DNA of 64,000 bases, taken from NCBI RefSeq assembly GCF_002723935.1, contig NZ_BEWM01000003.1, positions 434,001 to 498,000 on the forward strand. Reading direction: 5' to 3'. The number at the start of each line of letters is the position of its first letter. Within the stretch, counting starts at the first letter, position 1. Both the position numbers and the translations under genes were made by a program. Of this stretch, positions 33,490 to 43,321 are shown in pieces. The notes beneath the pieces were generated by a model. That model worked only from the letters and a program-made list of their open reading frames with translations, was not told where the DNA came from and made no database searches. Origin of the DNA: Gluconobacter cerinus (GTDB lineage Bacteria; Pseudomonadota; Alphaproteobacteria; Acetobacterales; Acetobacteraceae).

Positions 33490-33857
33490 TTAATCGCCAT
33501 GCACGAGGCGTTCAGGCTTATTACGGAGGCCTGAACGCAGAGGAAATCGCAAGGCGCCATATGGTGGAGGCAGGGCTGGAAATTCTGGCTCAAAGGCTCA
33601 GAACGCCATATGGCGAAATCGATCTTCTGGTTGCGGATGAAGACTGGCTTATCGCTGTCGAGGTAAAAAGCCGTTCCACACTCAGGGATAGCGTGGAAGC
33701 CCTTCGCCCTCGTCAGGCTGCGCGGCTGATGGCAGCCTTCGAGTATGTCCTTGCGACCAGACCAGACTGGTCACGCCCGAACACGCGTTTTGACGTTATT
33801 GCTGTCAATCGTGAGGGGCAGGCGCGGCGCATCATGGATGCGCTACGCCTCACATAA
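33489..33857 (+). CDS. YraN/UPF0102 family protein, likely non-ATG start
   Basis: A nuclease-fold protein of about 120 residues. The first ATG of the frame (33561) gives only 98 residues and cuts into the family domain. The frame is open upstream and encodes RGVQAYYGGLNAEEIARRHM, which fits the conserved N-terminal G-x-x-AE-x-x-A helix. In-frame stops before this leave only CTG (33486) or ATT (33489) as starts; the ATT overlaps the hemB TGA. Core motifs RLRTPYGEIDLLV and IAVEVKSR hold the putative catalytic Asp/Glu/Lys. Role in the cell unknown. Confidence 0.75.
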
Positions 33858-33859
33858 TA

Positions 33860-34159
33860 TCAGGTGCGACGGCTACGAACGTGGCGATGAGCTGTTGTTG
33901 CAGCAGCTGCATGCGGGCGGTAAGCCACGTTACGGATCACAGCGCGATGTCCGCTCCATGCCATTGAGTGGCTTGCGGAGTGACGAGCAAAGTGAACAAC
34001 CGGACGGTGGTAAACCGGGGTAGCTGTCAGCGCATCAAATGTCAGCTTGCTGGCTTCGTAATCAGTGATGGCTGCACGGGCATGAGCCTTTCCGGCTCCC
34101 ATGCATAGTCCAACGCCCATAATGCCGAGAGCAATTCGGCTAGCCCACTGTCGCGCCAT
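33860..34159 (-). CDS. Small secreted His/Arg-rich protein
   Basis: A 99-residue protein with a signal peptide (ALGIMGVGLCMGAGKAHA, cleavage probably after AHA). The mature part is basic with many His residues (PVVHFARHSASHSMAWSGHR, then TTAHRHVRSRRT). No family recognised. It is convergent with the YraN gene, with the two stops two bases apart. Confidence 0.6.
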   Translation of the reverse strand: MARQWASRIALGIMGVGLCMGAGKAHARAAITDYEASKLTFDALTATPVYHRPVVHFARHSASHSMAWSGHRAVIRNVAYRPHAAAATTAHRHVRSRRT

Positions 34160-34316
34160 TGATGTGTTTCCATCCCTGTTTTGATGGAACTACCGTATGA
34201 CGTAATCAGAGAGTTCGACAACCCCTATGGGAAAAGTTTTAGAAAAAATCAAGGTCTTGCCACTTTTGGACACATCATGGCTGAATTGTGGCATCTGCAA
34301 GCCTTGAAAAAGGTTG

Positions 34317-34344
34317 AATTCCGGCCGTTTCAGCGGCCGGAATT
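34317..34344 (-). terminator. Terminator after grxD
   Basis: AATTCCGGCCG and CGGCCGGAATT form a perfect 11-bp stem around TTTCAG, eight bases beyond the grxD stop. On the minus strand it is followed by CAACCTTTTTC, a partial U-run. Confidence 0.65.
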
Positions 34345-34351
34345 AACGAAA

Positions 34352-34687
34352 TCAGACATTCGCCGTAGCGATTCCTTTTTCGGTCAGCAGAGTCTCAAGT
34401 TCACCGCTCTGGTACATGTCCGTCACGATGTCGCAGCCACCTACGAACTCACCTTTGACGTAGAGCTGCGGCACGGTCGGCCACTGTGAGAAATCCTTGA
34501 TGCCCTGACGAAGCTCAGCGCTTTCAAGAATGTTGCAGGTCTCGAACGGCACGCCGAGGTGGTTCAGGATCTGCACAACGCGTGCAGAGAAGCCGCACTG
34601 CGGGAAGAGTTTGTCACCCTTCATGAACAGCATGACCGGGTTTGCGTCGATCAGGTTCTGGATATGCTGGAACACGGTCTCAGACAT
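34352..34687 (-). CDS. grxD: Monothiol glutaredoxin, Grx4 family
   Basis: A 111-residue protein. The active site [11 protein letters not shown] holds the single-Cys CGFS motif, followed by [19 protein letters not shown], the glutathione-binding TVP loop and GGCD. CGFS glutaredoxins bind a shared [2Fe-2S] cluster and work with BolA proteins in iron-sulfur delivery and iron sensing. BolA is encoded 88 bases upstream on the same strand, which supports this partnership. Confidence 0.94.
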   Translation of the reverse strand: MSETVFQHIQNLIDANPVMLFMKGDKLFPQCGFSARVVQILNHLGVPFETCNILESAELRQGIKDFSQWPTVPQLYVKGEFVGGCDIVTDMYQSGELETLLTEKGIATANV

Positions 34688-34775
34688 TGGTTTTTCCTTT
34701 TGTCGGCATCAGGGAGAGGCAATGCCCTCCCTGGCTGTCAGCAGTCACTTCAGAAGGGAATGATTCCCCCTGAGT

Positions 34776-35006
34776 TCAAGGGGTCAGGGTTTTGAGAGCC
34801 ATCGCATGCAGCTCAGTACCCATGCGGGTTCCGAACGCATCATAAACCAGTTTGTGCTGGCGTACACGAGAAAGCCCTTCGAATGCCGTGCTGACCACGG
34901 TGCAGGCGTAGTGATCCCCGTCCCCGGCCAGATCCTGAATTGTGATCTGGGCATCGGGAATAGCGGCGAGGATGGTCCGTTCGATTTCGGATGCTGTCAT
35001 CGGCAT
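34776..35006 (-). CDS. BolA family protein
   Basis: A 76-residue BolA-fold protein. The N-terminal helix ASEIERTILAAIPDAQITIQ, the strand DGDHYACTVVSTAFEGLSRV and RQHKLVYDAFG with the family's conserved His/Tyr are visible. It is of the short BolA/YrbA type that pairs with CGFS glutaredoxin. The gene starts three bases after the purL stop codon, so bolA and grxD are probably read with the purine operon or from it. Confidence 0.9.
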   Translation of the reverse strand: MPMTASEIERTILAAIPDAQITIQDLAGDGDHYACTVVSTAFEGLSRVRQHKLVYDAFGTRMGTELHAMALKTLTP

Positions 35007-35009
35007 GTG

Positions 35010-37214
35010 TCAGGCGTCCTCACCCATGAATTTCGGGAAGAATGCTGCGTTGATGTCGCGCAGTCTGCTGGCTTTTAGTGCAATACCATCCGCAAGCTTC
35101 AGTTCCTTGCCGCCGGAATGACCCAGTTTGCGGGCGGGAACATGAGCTTTTTCGGCTGCGGCAAGAAGAGCCTGAGCGCTTTTGGTCGCCACAACATAGC
35201 ACGCCTGATCTTCACCGAACCAGAAGGCATGCAGTGGAATGTTGGATGGGGGTGCATTCAACACGCATCCAACATCTCCAGCCATGACCATCTCAGCCAG
35301 TGTCACAAGAAGACCGCCATCTGCAATATCGTGGCAGGCTGCGACCAACCCGGCTTCAATCTGTCCGCGCACAAAGTCACCGTTCCGGCGCTCTGCAACA
35401 AGATCAACATGAGGTGGGGCACCGTCTTCGCGATGGCAAATCTCACGGAGCCACAGGGACTGACCGAGTTCACCACGGATTTCGCCGATCAGAACCAGAT
35501 CATGGTCTGCAGGCATGGAGAGTCCGATGGACCGCGAAGCATCTGCGAGAACACCCAGAGCGCCGATCGCCGGTGTCGGGAGAATAGCCTGGGCCAGACC
35601 TGATGGTGAACGTGTCTCGTTATACAATGAGACATTGCCACTCACGACCGGGAAATCCAGCGCACGGCACGCCTCACCCATGCCTTTGATGGCTTGAGCA
35701 AACTGAGCCATGATTTCCGGGCGTTCCGGATTGCCGAAGTTCAGGTTGTCCGTCACGGCCAAAGGCTTCGCACCTGTTGCCGTAATGTTGCGCCATGCTT
35801 CGGCAACAGCCTGTGCTGCTCCGGTTTTCGGGTCAGCCTGACAGTAACGCGGGGTGCAGTCTGTCGTCAGGGCGAGGCCCAGACGCGTTCCTTCCACGCG
35901 CACAATGGCAGCATCTGCTGCACCTGGGCGACGCGCCGTATTGCCGCCGACCGATGCATCGTACTGGTTCCAGATCCATGCGCGGGACGCCAGATCCGGG
36001 CAGCCGATCAATGTCAGTAGAGCATGCTCAATCCCTACCGGGTCTGCAGGCGGCTGGATGTGCCCTGGGGCTTTTAGCGGAACAGTCGGGCGATTGTAGA
36101 TCGGGGCTTCATCGGCCAGCGGTGCTAGCGGAATATCCGCTTCGACCTTTCCGTTGTGCTTGATTGTGATGCGGCCACTATCTGTCAGTTGCCCGACGAT
36201 CGCGAAATCCAGTTCCCATTTTTCAAAGATGGCCCGGGCCTGCTCGGTGCTTTCAGGCTTGAGAACCATGAGCATACGCTCCTGGCTTTCAGACAGCATC
36301 ATTTCGTAGGCTGACATGCCGGGTTCGCGCTGAGGAACGGAATCAAGGTCAAGCTCAATACCGACGCCACCCTTCCCTGCCATTTCAACAGCAGAAGACG
36401 TCAGGCCAGCCGCACCCATATCCTGAATGGCCACGATCGCATCGGTGGCCATCAGTTCAAGGCACGCCTCGATCAGCAGCTTCTCGATGAACGGGTCACC
36501 CACCTGAACGGTTGGGCGCTTGGAGGCGGCCTCATCGTCGAACTCGGCGGAGGACATGGTAGCGCCATGAATACCGTCTCGACCGGTTTTGGAGCCAACA
36601 TAAACAACCGGATTTCCAATGCCTGCAGCAGCAGAAAGGAAGATCTTGTCCTGCTTGGCAACACCGACTGTCATCGCGTTGACGAGCGGGTTGCCGTCAT
36701 AGGCCTTGTGGAAGTTGACTTCCCCGCCGACTGTCGGAACGCCGACGCAGTTGCCGTACCCACCTACGCCGCGAACAACACCATCGACGATACGGCGCGT
36801 TCCCGGGTTCTTTGGGTCACCGAAGCGCAGGGCATTCAGGTTGGCGACCGGACGCGCGCCCATGGTGAACACGTCACGCAGGATACCGCCCACGCCTGTC
36901 GCTGCGCCCTGATAAGGCTCGATGAAGGACGGATGGTTGTGGCTTTCCATCTTGAAGACGGCAGCCAGACCTTCGCCGATATCAACAACACCCGCGTTTT
37001 CGCCCGGCCCATGAATGACCCATGGAGCCTTGGTTGGCAGCGTCTTGAGATGGATGCGGGAGGATTTGTAAGAACAGTGCTCGGACCACATGACCGAGAA
37101 AATGCCAAGCTCCGTAAAGCTGGGCGTGCGGCCCATGATGCTCAGGAGCTTGTCATATTCCGCAGGTGTCAGGCCGAACGACTGGGCCAGTTTGGCGTCG
37201 ATTGTAACACTCAT
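35010..37214 (-). CDS. purL: Phosphoribosylformylglycinamidine synthase subunit PurL
   Basis: The 734-residue small-type PurL. It starts [20 protein letters not shown]; then [40 protein letters not shown] and the duplicated ATP-binding half with [13 protein letters not shown] are seen. It converts FGAR to FGAM in purine synthesis and needs PurS and PurQ, both encoded just upstream. The start overlaps the purQ stop by four bases. Confidence 0.96.
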   Translation of the reverse strand: MSVTIDAKLAQSFGLTPAEYDKLLSIMGRTPSFTELGIFSVMWSEHCSYKSSRIHLKTLPTKAPWVIHGPGENAGVVDIGEGLAAVFKMESHNHPSFIEPYQGAATGVGGILRDVFTMGARPVANLNALRFGDPKNPGTRRIVDGVVRGVGGYGNCVGVPTVGGEVNFHKAYDGNPLVNAMTVGVAKQDKIFLSAAAGIGNPVVYVGSKTGRDGIHGATMSSAEFDDEAASKRPTVQVGDPFIEKLLIEACLELMATDAIVAIQDMGAAGLTSSAVEMAGKGGVGIELDLDSVPQREPGMSAYEMMLSESQERMLMVLKPESTEQARAIFEKWELDFAIVGQLTDSGRITIKHNGKVEADIPLAPLADEAPIYNRPTVPLKAPGHIQPPADPVGIEHALLTLIGCPDLASRAWIWNQYDASVGGNTARRPGAADAAIVRVEGTRLGLALTTDCTPRYCQADPKTGAAQAVAEAWRNITATGAKPLAVTDNLNFGNPERPEIMAQFAQAIKGMGEACRALDFPVVSGNVSLYNETRSPSGLAQAILPTPAIGALGVLADASRSIGLSMPADHDLVLIGEIRGELGQSLWLREICHREDGAPPHVDLVAERRNGDFVRGQIEAGLVAACHDIADGGLLVTLAEMVMAGDVGCVLNAPPSNIPLHAFWFGEDQACYVVATKSAQALLAAAEKAHVPARKLGHSGGKELKLADGIALKASRLRDINAAFFPKFMGEDA

Positions 37215-37912
37215 CCGACGAGAGCCTCCACCAGGCCTTTGAAGAGCGGCACGCCATCAGTCGCGCCGATTTCCGGGTCAGTCAGGTTTTCAGGGTGCGG
37301 CATCAGGCCACACACACGGCCATTTTCACTCAGGATACCAGCGATCGAGCGCGCGCTGCCGTTAGGATTGGAGTGGCGATTGCCGTCTGAGACCTGTCCA
37401 TCAGCGGCACAATAGCGGAATGCAACCCGGCCCTCTCCTTCGAGACGCTCAAGCGTTTCAGGTGAGGCCGTGTAGTTGCCATCGCCATGCGCAAGCGGTG
37501 CACGGAAAATGTCGCCGCTCTTCCATCCTTGCGTGAATGCCGACGTGGCATTTTCAACTTTCAGGTGGCAGTCCTGCGACAGAAAGCGCAGGCCAGCGTT
37601 GCGAAGCAGTGCGCCTGGAAGAAGATGCGTTTCCGTCAGGATCTGAAAACCGTTACAGACACCGAGAACATGGCCACCCTTCTCAGCGAAAGCTTTGACT
37701 TCGCGCATGATCGGAGAATGAGCAGCCATGGCACCACTGCGCAGATAATCCCCGAAGCTGAAACCCCCTGGCAGAACCACGAGATCCAGATCACCAAGGG
37801 ATGTGTCCCGGTGCCAGATCATCTTCGGGGTCTGGCCGGAAACCAGCTTCAGGGCGTGCACCATGTCGCGCTCCCGGTTCGTGCCAGGAAATACGACGAT
37901 ACCTGCCTTCAT
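37211..37912 (-). CDS. purQ: Phosphoribosylformylglycinamidine synthase subunit PurQ (glutaminase)
   Basis: A 233-residue class I glutamine amidotransferase that feeds ammonia to PurL. It starts [15 protein letters not shown]; the nucleophile elbow is [12 protein letters not shown], and [14 protein letters not shown] gives the catalytic His and Glu. The start overlaps the end of the Rap1a-like gene by four bases and the stop overlaps purL by four. Confidence 0.96.
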   Translation of the reverse strand: MKAGIVVFPGTNRERDMVHALKLVSGQTPKMIWHRDTSLGDLDLVVLPGGFSFGDYLRSGAMAAHSPIMREVKAFAEKGGHVLGVCNGFQILTETHLLPGALLRNAGLRFLSQDCHLKVENATSAFTQGWKSGDIFRAPLAHGDGNYTASPETLERLEGEGRVAFRYCAADGQVSDGNRHSNPNGSARSIAGILSENGRVCGLMPHPENLTDPEIGATDGVPLFKGLVEALVG

Positions 37913-38298
37913 TTCTGAGCCTCCGGAGCCGTATGGCAGGGGTAAGCGTCATGCAGGGCGCGGTAAACGGCCTTGCCGCCCGACTGCGTCAACGCATCAT
38001 TATGAGCGTGCAGCCAGGAAATCAGCTTGCCGCGGACCTGCGTTGTCGTTTCGCTGACCGGAACACAAAACGCGACAGGCGCGCCAGCGTCATCGGCGTA
38101 GCTGTCGTATTTCTTGGACCAGACTTCGCTGTCCATGACGCCTGCGAGATACGCGTCACAGAGAGCGGTGGACTTGCTGGCTGAGCACATGTTGCCCAGA
38201 GCTTTTCCGGAGACCTTGGAAACGCGCTGTGCATGAGCAGGAGCCGCGGCTACCGTCACGAGACCGGCAGCCAGAAGAGCAGCGGAGAAGAGCTTCAT
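37909..38298 (-). CDS. Secreted Rap1a/Tai-like protein inside the purine operon
   Basis: A 129-residue protein with a clear signal peptide ([21 protein letters not shown]). The mature part follows the Rap1a/Tai pattern: [51 protein letters not shown], then [12 protein letters not shown], with four Cys at the expected places. Known members neutralise amidase effectors of type VI secretion or are housekeeping relatives. It overlaps purS and purQ by four bases, so its synthesis is tied to purine genes, a striking context. Confidence 0.75.
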   Translation of the reverse strand: MKLFSAALLAAGLVTVAAAPAHAQRVSKVSGKALGNMCSASKSTALCDAYLAGVMDSEVWSKKYDSYADDAGAPVAFCVPVSETTTQVRGKLISWLHAHNDALTQSGGKAVYRALHDAYPCHTAPEAQK

Positions 38299-38537
38299 GC
38301 CGCCACCTCGACGCTGAAGTCTTCAATGACTTCGTTAGCCAGAAGAGCGCGTGCCATGGCCTCACCCTCCGCAAGAGCTGCAGCATTGTCCTGCGCTGCA
38401 ACGTCCAGTTCGATCACGCGGTTAACGCGGACTTCACCAACACCTTTGAAACCCAGAGACTCAAGAGCATGGCCGACGGCTTTGCCCTGCGGGTCAAGAA
38501 CACCATCTTTCAGAGAAACGAAAACGCGGATTTTCAT
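38295..38537 (-). CDS. purS: Phosphoribosylformylglycinamidine synthase subunit PurS
   Basis: An 80-residue protein with the PurS fold: KIRVFVSLKDGVLDPQGKAV, LGFKGVGEVRVNRVIELDV, then ALLANEVIEDFSV. It bridges PurQ and PurL. Its ATG shares one base with the purC stop (TAATG). Confidence 0.95.
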   Translation of the reverse strand: MKIRVFVSLKDGVLDPQGKAVGHALESLGFKGVGEVRVNRVIELDVAAQDNAAALAEGEAMARALLANEVIEDFSVEVAA

Positions 38538-39298
38538 TATACTGCCTCCGGACCCTTGAGGTCTCCATTACTGGCTTCGGGCAGGATCCCGAGACGCCGT
38601 GCAACTTCCTGATAAGCTTCTTCGACCCGGCCCATGTCCCTGCGGAACCGGTCCTTGTCCATTTTCTCGCTGGTTTTGCTGTCCCACAGGCGGCAGTTAT
38701 CGGGAGAGATTTCGTCAGCGACGATAATCCGCATCTCCTCGCCTTCCCAGAGACGGCCGAATTCCAGCTTGAAATCAATGAGGGTGATGCCAACGCCCAT
38801 GAAGATGCCCATCAGGAAATCATTGGTCCTGAGAGCCAGCGTATTCATGTCGTCCAGGTCCTGTGGTGAGGCCCAGTCGAACGCGGCAATATGCTCTTCA
38901 GAGACCATCGGGTCCCCGAGAGTATCGTTCTTGTAGTAATATTCGATGATTGTGCGCGGCAGACGGGTCCCTTCAGGGATGCCAAGGCGCTTGGCGATCG
39001 AGCCCGCCGCAACATTGCGGACCACCACTTCGAGCGGAATGATCTCGACTTCGCGGATCAGCTGCTCACGCATGTTGAGACGGCGAATGAAGTGCGTTGG
39101 AATGTTGATGTCGTGCAACTTCATCATCAGGTATTCGCTGATGCGGTTGTTCAGAACACCCTTCCCTGTGATCACGCCACTTTTGGCGCCGTTTCCGGCG
39201 GTGGCGTCATCCTTGAAATACTGCACGAGCGTTCCGGGCTCGGGCCCTTCGAAAAGAACCTTGGCTTTGCCTTCATAGAGCTGGCGGCGGCGGGCCAT
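38537..39298 (-). CDS. purC: Phosphoribosylaminoimidazole-succinocarboxamide synthase
   Basis: A 253-residue SAICAR synthetase, adding aspartate to CAIR. Motifs [41 protein letters not shown] and [20 protein letters not shown] followed by [12 protein letters not shown] are all typical. The ATG at 39298 has AAGG upstream; a TTG two codons earlier is less likely. First of the purC-purS-rap1a-like-purQ-purL run. Confidence 0.96.
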   Translation of the reverse strand: MARRRQLYEGKAKVLFEGPEPGTLVQYFKDDATAGNGAKSGVITGKGVLNNRISEYLMMKLHDINIPTHFIRRLNMREQLIREVEIIPLEVVVRNVAAGSIAKRLGIPEGTRLPRTIIEYYYKNDTLGDPMVSEEHIAAFDWASPQDLDDMNTLALRTNDFLMGIFMGVGITLIDFKLEFGRLWEGEEMRIIVADEISPDNCRLWDSKTSEKMDKDRFRRDMGRVEEAYQEVARRLGILPEASNGDLKGPEAV

Positions 39299-39371
39299 GA
39301 GCAATCCTTACTGCGTTGCGCCGTCCCGTTTGTCAGGGATGCGGAAACGGCTGGTCCAGCGACGGTTTTTC

Positions 39372-39426
39372 GGTTCCATAGCATTGCGGAACCGGAACCG
39401 CGAGAGTGCGGGAAAACTATTCCCGC
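39372..39426. promoter_or_regulatory. Two hairpins between purB and purC
   Basis: CGGTTCC and GGAACCG (39372-39394 region) and GCGGGAA/TTCCCGC (39408-39426, loop AACTA) form two successive stems in the purB-purC gap. On the minus strand neither is followed by a long U-run. They may mark the purB transcript end or a purine-operon leader. Confidence 0.35.
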
Positions 39427-39441
39427 CCCCGTTTGTCCAGA

Positions 39442-40773
39442 TTAACCGAAAATGCGGTTAAAGATGCGATCAACCTGGCTGAGATGCTGCGCCGGATCGA
39501 AGGCCCGGTCCAGAACTTCCGCACTGACACGGCCGGCAACTTCCGGATCTGCCTCAAGATTCTCGCGGAACGTGCGGAAGTCAGGGTGGCCCAGCTTCGT
39601 CCATGTCTCCATGGCGTTGCGCTGGACGATCCGGTAGGCGTCCTCGCGGGAAATACCAGCGCGGGCCAGAACCAGCAGCACTTCGCCGGAATGAACAACG
39701 CCACCAAGGCTTTCCATGTTGGCGATCATCTGGTCCGGATAGACCATCAGCTTTTCCATCATGCCAGCCAGACGCATCAGAGCGAAATCAAGCCCGATCG
39801 TGGCGTCAGGGCAGATGTTCCGCTCCACGGCCGAGTGGCTGATGTCACGTTCGTGCCAGAGGGCAACGTTTTCCAGTGCAGGCGTAACATGGGAGCGAAT
39901 CAGGCGGGCAAGGCCTGTCAGATTTTCGGATAGCACCGGATTCCGCTTGTGCGGCATCGCGGAGCTGCCTTTCTGTCCCTTATGGAAGAACTCTTCCGCT
40001 TCGCGCACTTCCGAGCGCTGCAAGTGGCGAACTTCAACAGCCAGACGTTCAATACCGCTGGCAATCACGCCCAGGGTGCAGAAAAAGGCTGCGTGGCGGT
40101 CACGTGGGATAACCTGCGTGGAGACGCTTTCGGCAACAAGTCCCAGTTTGTCGGCAACGTATTCTTCAACGGCTGGGTCAATATGAGCATAAGTGCCGAC
40201 CGCACCGGAAATGGCACAAACAGCGATTTCTTTGCGGGCCTGAAGCAGACGCTCTTTGTTACGCGCGAATTCCGCATAATGGCCAGCCAGTTTCAGGCCG
40301 AAGCTGGTAGGTTCCGCGTGAATGGCGTGGCTGCGGCCGATCGTCACGGTCAGCTTGTGCTCGTATGCGCGCGTCTTGAGGGCAGCGAGCACGCGCTCCA
40401 GATCTTCAAGAAGAAGGTCGGAAGCCTGTGTCAGCTGAACGGACAGACATGTGTCCAGCACATCCGAAGACGTCATGCCGAGATGAACGAAACGGCTATC
40501 GGGGCCAACTTTTTCTGCCAGCCATGTCAGGAACGCAATCACGTCATGGCGCGTTTCCGCCTCGATCTCGTCAATCCGGGCCAGGTCAGCGTCGGAGAAT
40601 GCGGCCATTGCGGCATCCCCCTTTTCGCGGATCGTTTTGGCTGATTCGGCAGGGATTGCGCCCTGTTCCGCCATGGCTTCACAGGCCAGGGCTTCAATTT
40701 CGAACCAGATACGGTAACGGTTGGCGGGCGACCAGATTGCGGTCATCTGGGGGCGGCTATAACGCGGAACCAT
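39442..40773 (-). CDS. purB: Adenylosuccinate lyase
   Basis: A 443-residue fumarase-superfamily enzyme acting twice in purine synthesis. It starts VPRYSRPQMTAIWSPANRYR; TSSDVLDTCLSVQL, IGRSHAIHAEPTSFG and the signature GSSAMPHKRNPVLSE are present. The ATG at 40773 has CGGAG seven bases upstream. It lies upstream of purC on the same strand and is divergent from terC. Confidence 0.95.
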   Translation of the reverse strand: MVPRYSRPQMTAIWSPANRYRIWFEIEALACEAMAEQGAIPAESAKTIREKGDAAMAAFSDADLARIDEIEAETRHDVIAFLTWLAEKVGPDSRFVHLGMTSSDVLDTCLSVQLTQASDLLLEDLERVLAALKTRAYEHKLTVTIGRSHAIHAEPTSFGLKLAGHYAEFARNKERLLQARKEIAVCAISGAVGTYAHIDPAVEEYVADKLGLVAESVSTQVIPRDRHAAFFCTLGVIASGIERLAVEVRHLQRSEVREAEEFFHKGQKGSSAMPHKRNPVLSENLTGLARLIRSHVTPALENVALWHERDISHSAVERNICPDATIGLDFALMRLAGMMEKLMVYPDQMIANMESLGGVVHSGEVLLVLARAGISREDAYRIVQRNAMETWTKLGHPDFRTFRENLEADPEVAGRVSAEVLDRAFDPAQHLSQVDRIFNRIFG

Positions 40774-40854
40774 GAGAACTCCGGAGGCGAGTGGGGCTTT
40801 ACGGAGGCTGCTTAGACCAAATACGAGGATATTGCACGGACCCCTTTTGGAAGA

Positions 40855-41466
40855 ATGACAACCTTGCTCCCTGATACTTTCGTTCACGGCCTGTTTGCGC
40901 TGGCGCAGGTCACCCTCATTGATATCACGCTCGCGGGAGACAACGCTGTTGTCATCGGGATGGCGGTTCGTAGCCTTCAGGGGCGACAGAGGCGTCTGGC
41001 CATTCTGATCGGCACGGCGTTTGCAGCTGTCCTGCGAATTGGACTGGCACTGGTCGCAGCCCGTCTACTGGCTATTGTGGGCCTGACGCTTGCAGGCGGC
41101 TGTCTGCTCCTCTGGGTCTGCTGGAAAATGTATCGGGAACTCCGGCACAGTGATACGGACGTGGAGGTTGACGCCCCTTCCCGTCTTGGGCCTGCCATTC
41201 TCAAGATTGTCATTGCCGATCTTTCCATGAGTCTGGACAATGTCCTTGCTGTCGCAGGGGCTGCTGTTGATCATCCATGGATTCTCATGGGCGGCCTTGC
41301 ATTCTCTGTGTTGCTGATGGGCGTTGCCGCGTCGTTCATTGCCGGGCTTCTGGCCCGTTACAGCTGGATCGCATGGTGTGGTCTGTTTGTCGTTCTGGGT
41401 GTGGCGATTGAGCTTATCATCCGCGGCGGAGGAGAAATCTGGCATCATGTTGTGCTGCCGAACTGA
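40855..41466 (+). CDS. TerC family membrane protein
   Basis: A 203-residue inner-membrane protein with about seven segments. The N-terminal LIDITLAGDNAVVIGMAVRS and the central IVIADLSMSLDNVLAVAGAA are the two conserved acidic N/D-rich motifs of the TerC family, which exports or handles metal ions such as manganese. A GGAAG site lies just before the ATG. Its end overlaps the transglycosylase start by 20 bases. Confidence 0.88.
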   Translation: MTTLLPDTFVHGLFALAQVTLIDITLAGDNAVVIGMAVRSLQGRQRRLAILIGTAFAAVLRIGLALVAARLLAIVGLTLAGGCLLLWVCWKMYRELRHSDTDVEVDAPSRLGPAILKIVIADLSMSLDNVLAVAGAAVDHPWILMGGLAFSVLLMGVAASFIAGLLARYSWIAWCGLFVVLGVAIELIIRGGGEIWHHVVLPN

Positions 41467-43321
41467 TCGACCACTTCTGCTGGCTGCTGCCCTGTTTCTT
41501 GGGGCGGCAGCTCCTTTGCCCTCTACACCCTCGGTTCAGGACCGATTGGCTCAGTGGCTGTCACTTGTCGCGCCTTTAGCCACAGACCGACCTGCGGACG
41601 ACTATGCCGCCTTTCTTCTGCAGACCCCGGTCTGGCCACAACGCGCCAAAATTCTGTGGCGATATCAGAATGCCCTTACGCATACGTCTGATCCTGAAGC
41701 TTTAAACCGTCTCTGCCCGGCTCTTCCCCTGACACTCGTCTCGGCGTTCCTGAACTGTCAGGATCATCTCCCCAGTGCAGTGAATGAAGCGCGTAGGCTT
41801 TGGGTCTCTGGCGCGGGAACCGCTCAGGAAGAAGGTGCTCTTCTGGCGCGATATGCCACTGTCTTCAGTGCGGATGATCAGTGGCAGCGTTATGCGACTC
41901 TTGAAGCCAAGGGTCAGCTTTCAGCCGCTGGACGTCAAATCTCTCGCCTGCCGCCCGAGCGTCAGGCTCTTGCACGCGCGAGACTCGCTGAACGATCCGT
42001 CTCCCCGGATGCCGACAGCGCATTTGATGCTCTATCTCCTGCTGAGCGTGCAGATCCCATTTTAATCCGCTATCGCTTGCGGGCTCTTCGGCGCGGAGAC
42101 CGCCTGGATGACGCTTTGGCGCTCTGGAATGATGCAGGTTCACGTCTGCAAGCTGCGGCTCCTTCTCATGAATGGTCCAGTGAAAGAGCAAGTCTCGCTC
42201 GCGCCCTACTCCTCGCAGGTCGTGTGCAGGACGCTTATGCCCTGTCGCAGGACACAACACTGCCGCTCACCGAAATCGACCGTCAGGAAGCGCAAAATCT
42301 CTCGGGCTTTATTGCTCTTCGGCTCTTGAATACTCCCGACCAAGCGGAGGAGTTTTTCAAGCCGCTCCAGCAGACTTCCTCACTCGCGATGCAGGCTCGA
42401 GGCTGGTACTGGACCGCGCGCGCCCGCCAGGCCGCAGGGCATTCAGGAGACGCGCAGAACGCATTTGAGCATGCGACACGTTTTCCCACGACGTTCCATG
42501 GCCAGCTTGCTCAGGCGGCTCTTTCCGGGGAGCAGTCTTTTATTTTGGCGGGGGCGACGTCTCAGGAGTTCGATAGTGCGCTCCAGCAAAGCTTGCACTC
42601 TCTTCCATCGGTGGCATCAGGAGACTTGCAGCGACAGGATCTCGTCGAGGCTGCCACCGACCTGATGCAGTCAGGAGATCAGGAACACGCTAAAGACTTC
42701 CTTTTGCTTCTTCTGATCGCTAATCCGACGCCGCAAGGTCAGAAAGCTGTGGCAGACCTTGGCTCACGCCTTAATGTTCCTGCCGCTGAAGTCTTTGCCG
42801 CTCATGCCTTGTCACGAAAAGGCGTTGCCCTTTATCCGCAGGGTTTTCCTAATCCATGGCCGGAAGCATCGACTGTCCCAGATGGTTTGCTTCCAGCCGT
42901 CATCAGGCAGGAAAGCGGGTTCGATTCTGCCGCCATCAGTGGGGCTCATGCCATAGGACTGCTTCAGATCTTACCCGGGGCTGCGACGGATGTTGTGCGA
43001 CGGGCCCATCTGGGGGGCATGAATGTCTCCGCAGCGGCCCTGCTGGATCCTCAAACCAATCTGACCGTCGGGAATGCTTACGTATCCCAGTTGCTCGCGC
43101 GCTTTAATAACGTCATTCCCTATGCCTTGGCTGCTTATAATGCTGGGCCGCATCGGGTGGATCTGTGGCTCAAAGCAAATCCACCTGCCGATCCTTTATC
43201 TGAAGATGGCGTTCTCGATTGGATCGAGCGTCTCCCTTATCGGGAAACGCGAATGTACATCGAAAATATCGAAGCTAACATGATGGTTTATCGAGTGAGT
43301 GCTTCCAATGTCGGAAACTGA
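41447..43321 (+). CDS. slt: Soluble lytic transglycosylase
   Basis: A 624-residue periplasmic enzyme that cuts peptidoglycan. A signal peptide (RPLLLAAALFLGAAAPLPS) is followed by a long helical superhelix (residues about 30-430) and a C-terminal SLT domain: LLPAVIRQESGFDSAAISGA with the catalytic Glu, then HAIGLLQILPGAA and YALAAYNAGPHRVDLW. The ATG at 41447 is chosen because it gives a proper signal peptide; the frame extends further back inside terC. The last 14 bases overlap cinA. Confidence 0.9.
   Translation: MLCCRTDRPLLLAAALFLGAAAPLPSTPSVQDRLAQWLSLVAPLATDRPADDYAAFLLQTPVWPQRAKILWRYQNALTHTSDPEALNRLCPALPLTLVSAFLNCQDHLPSAVNEARRLWVSGAGTAQEEGALLARYATVFSADDQWQRYATLEAKGQLSAAGRQISRLPPERQALARARLAERSVSPDADSAFDALSPAERADPILIRYRLRALRRGDRLDDALALWNDAGSRLQAAAPSHEWSSERASLARALLLAGRVQDAYALSQDTTLPLTEIDRQEAQNLSGFIALRLLNTPDQAEEFFKPLQQTSSLAMQARGWYWTARARQAAGHSGDAQNAFEHATRFPTTFHGQLAQAALSGEQSFILAGATSQEFDSALQQSLHSLPSVASGDLQRQDLVEAATDLMQSGDQEHAKDFLLLLLIANPTPQGQKAVADLGSRLNVPAAEVFAAHALSRKGVALYPQGFPNPWPEASTVPDGLLPAVIRQESGFDSAAISGAHAIGLLQILPGAATDVVRRAHLGGMNVSAAALLDPQTNLTVGNAYVSQLLARFNNVIPYALAAYNAGPHRVDLWLKANPPADPLSEDGVLDWIERLPYRETRMYIENIEANMMVYRVSASNVGN

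Noticed and set aside
34160-34316. Possible small RNA or gene upstream of the secreted His/Arg-rich gene
   Set aside because: A weak TTGTCG/TACGGT promoter on the minus strand is probably that gene's own promoter. No conserved structure could be supported by eye.
34181-34489. Open frame on the plus strand beginning MMELPYDVIREFDN
   Set aside because: It runs through the grxD terminator and antisense into grxD, with no family resemblance and no good ribosome site. Judged a chance frame.
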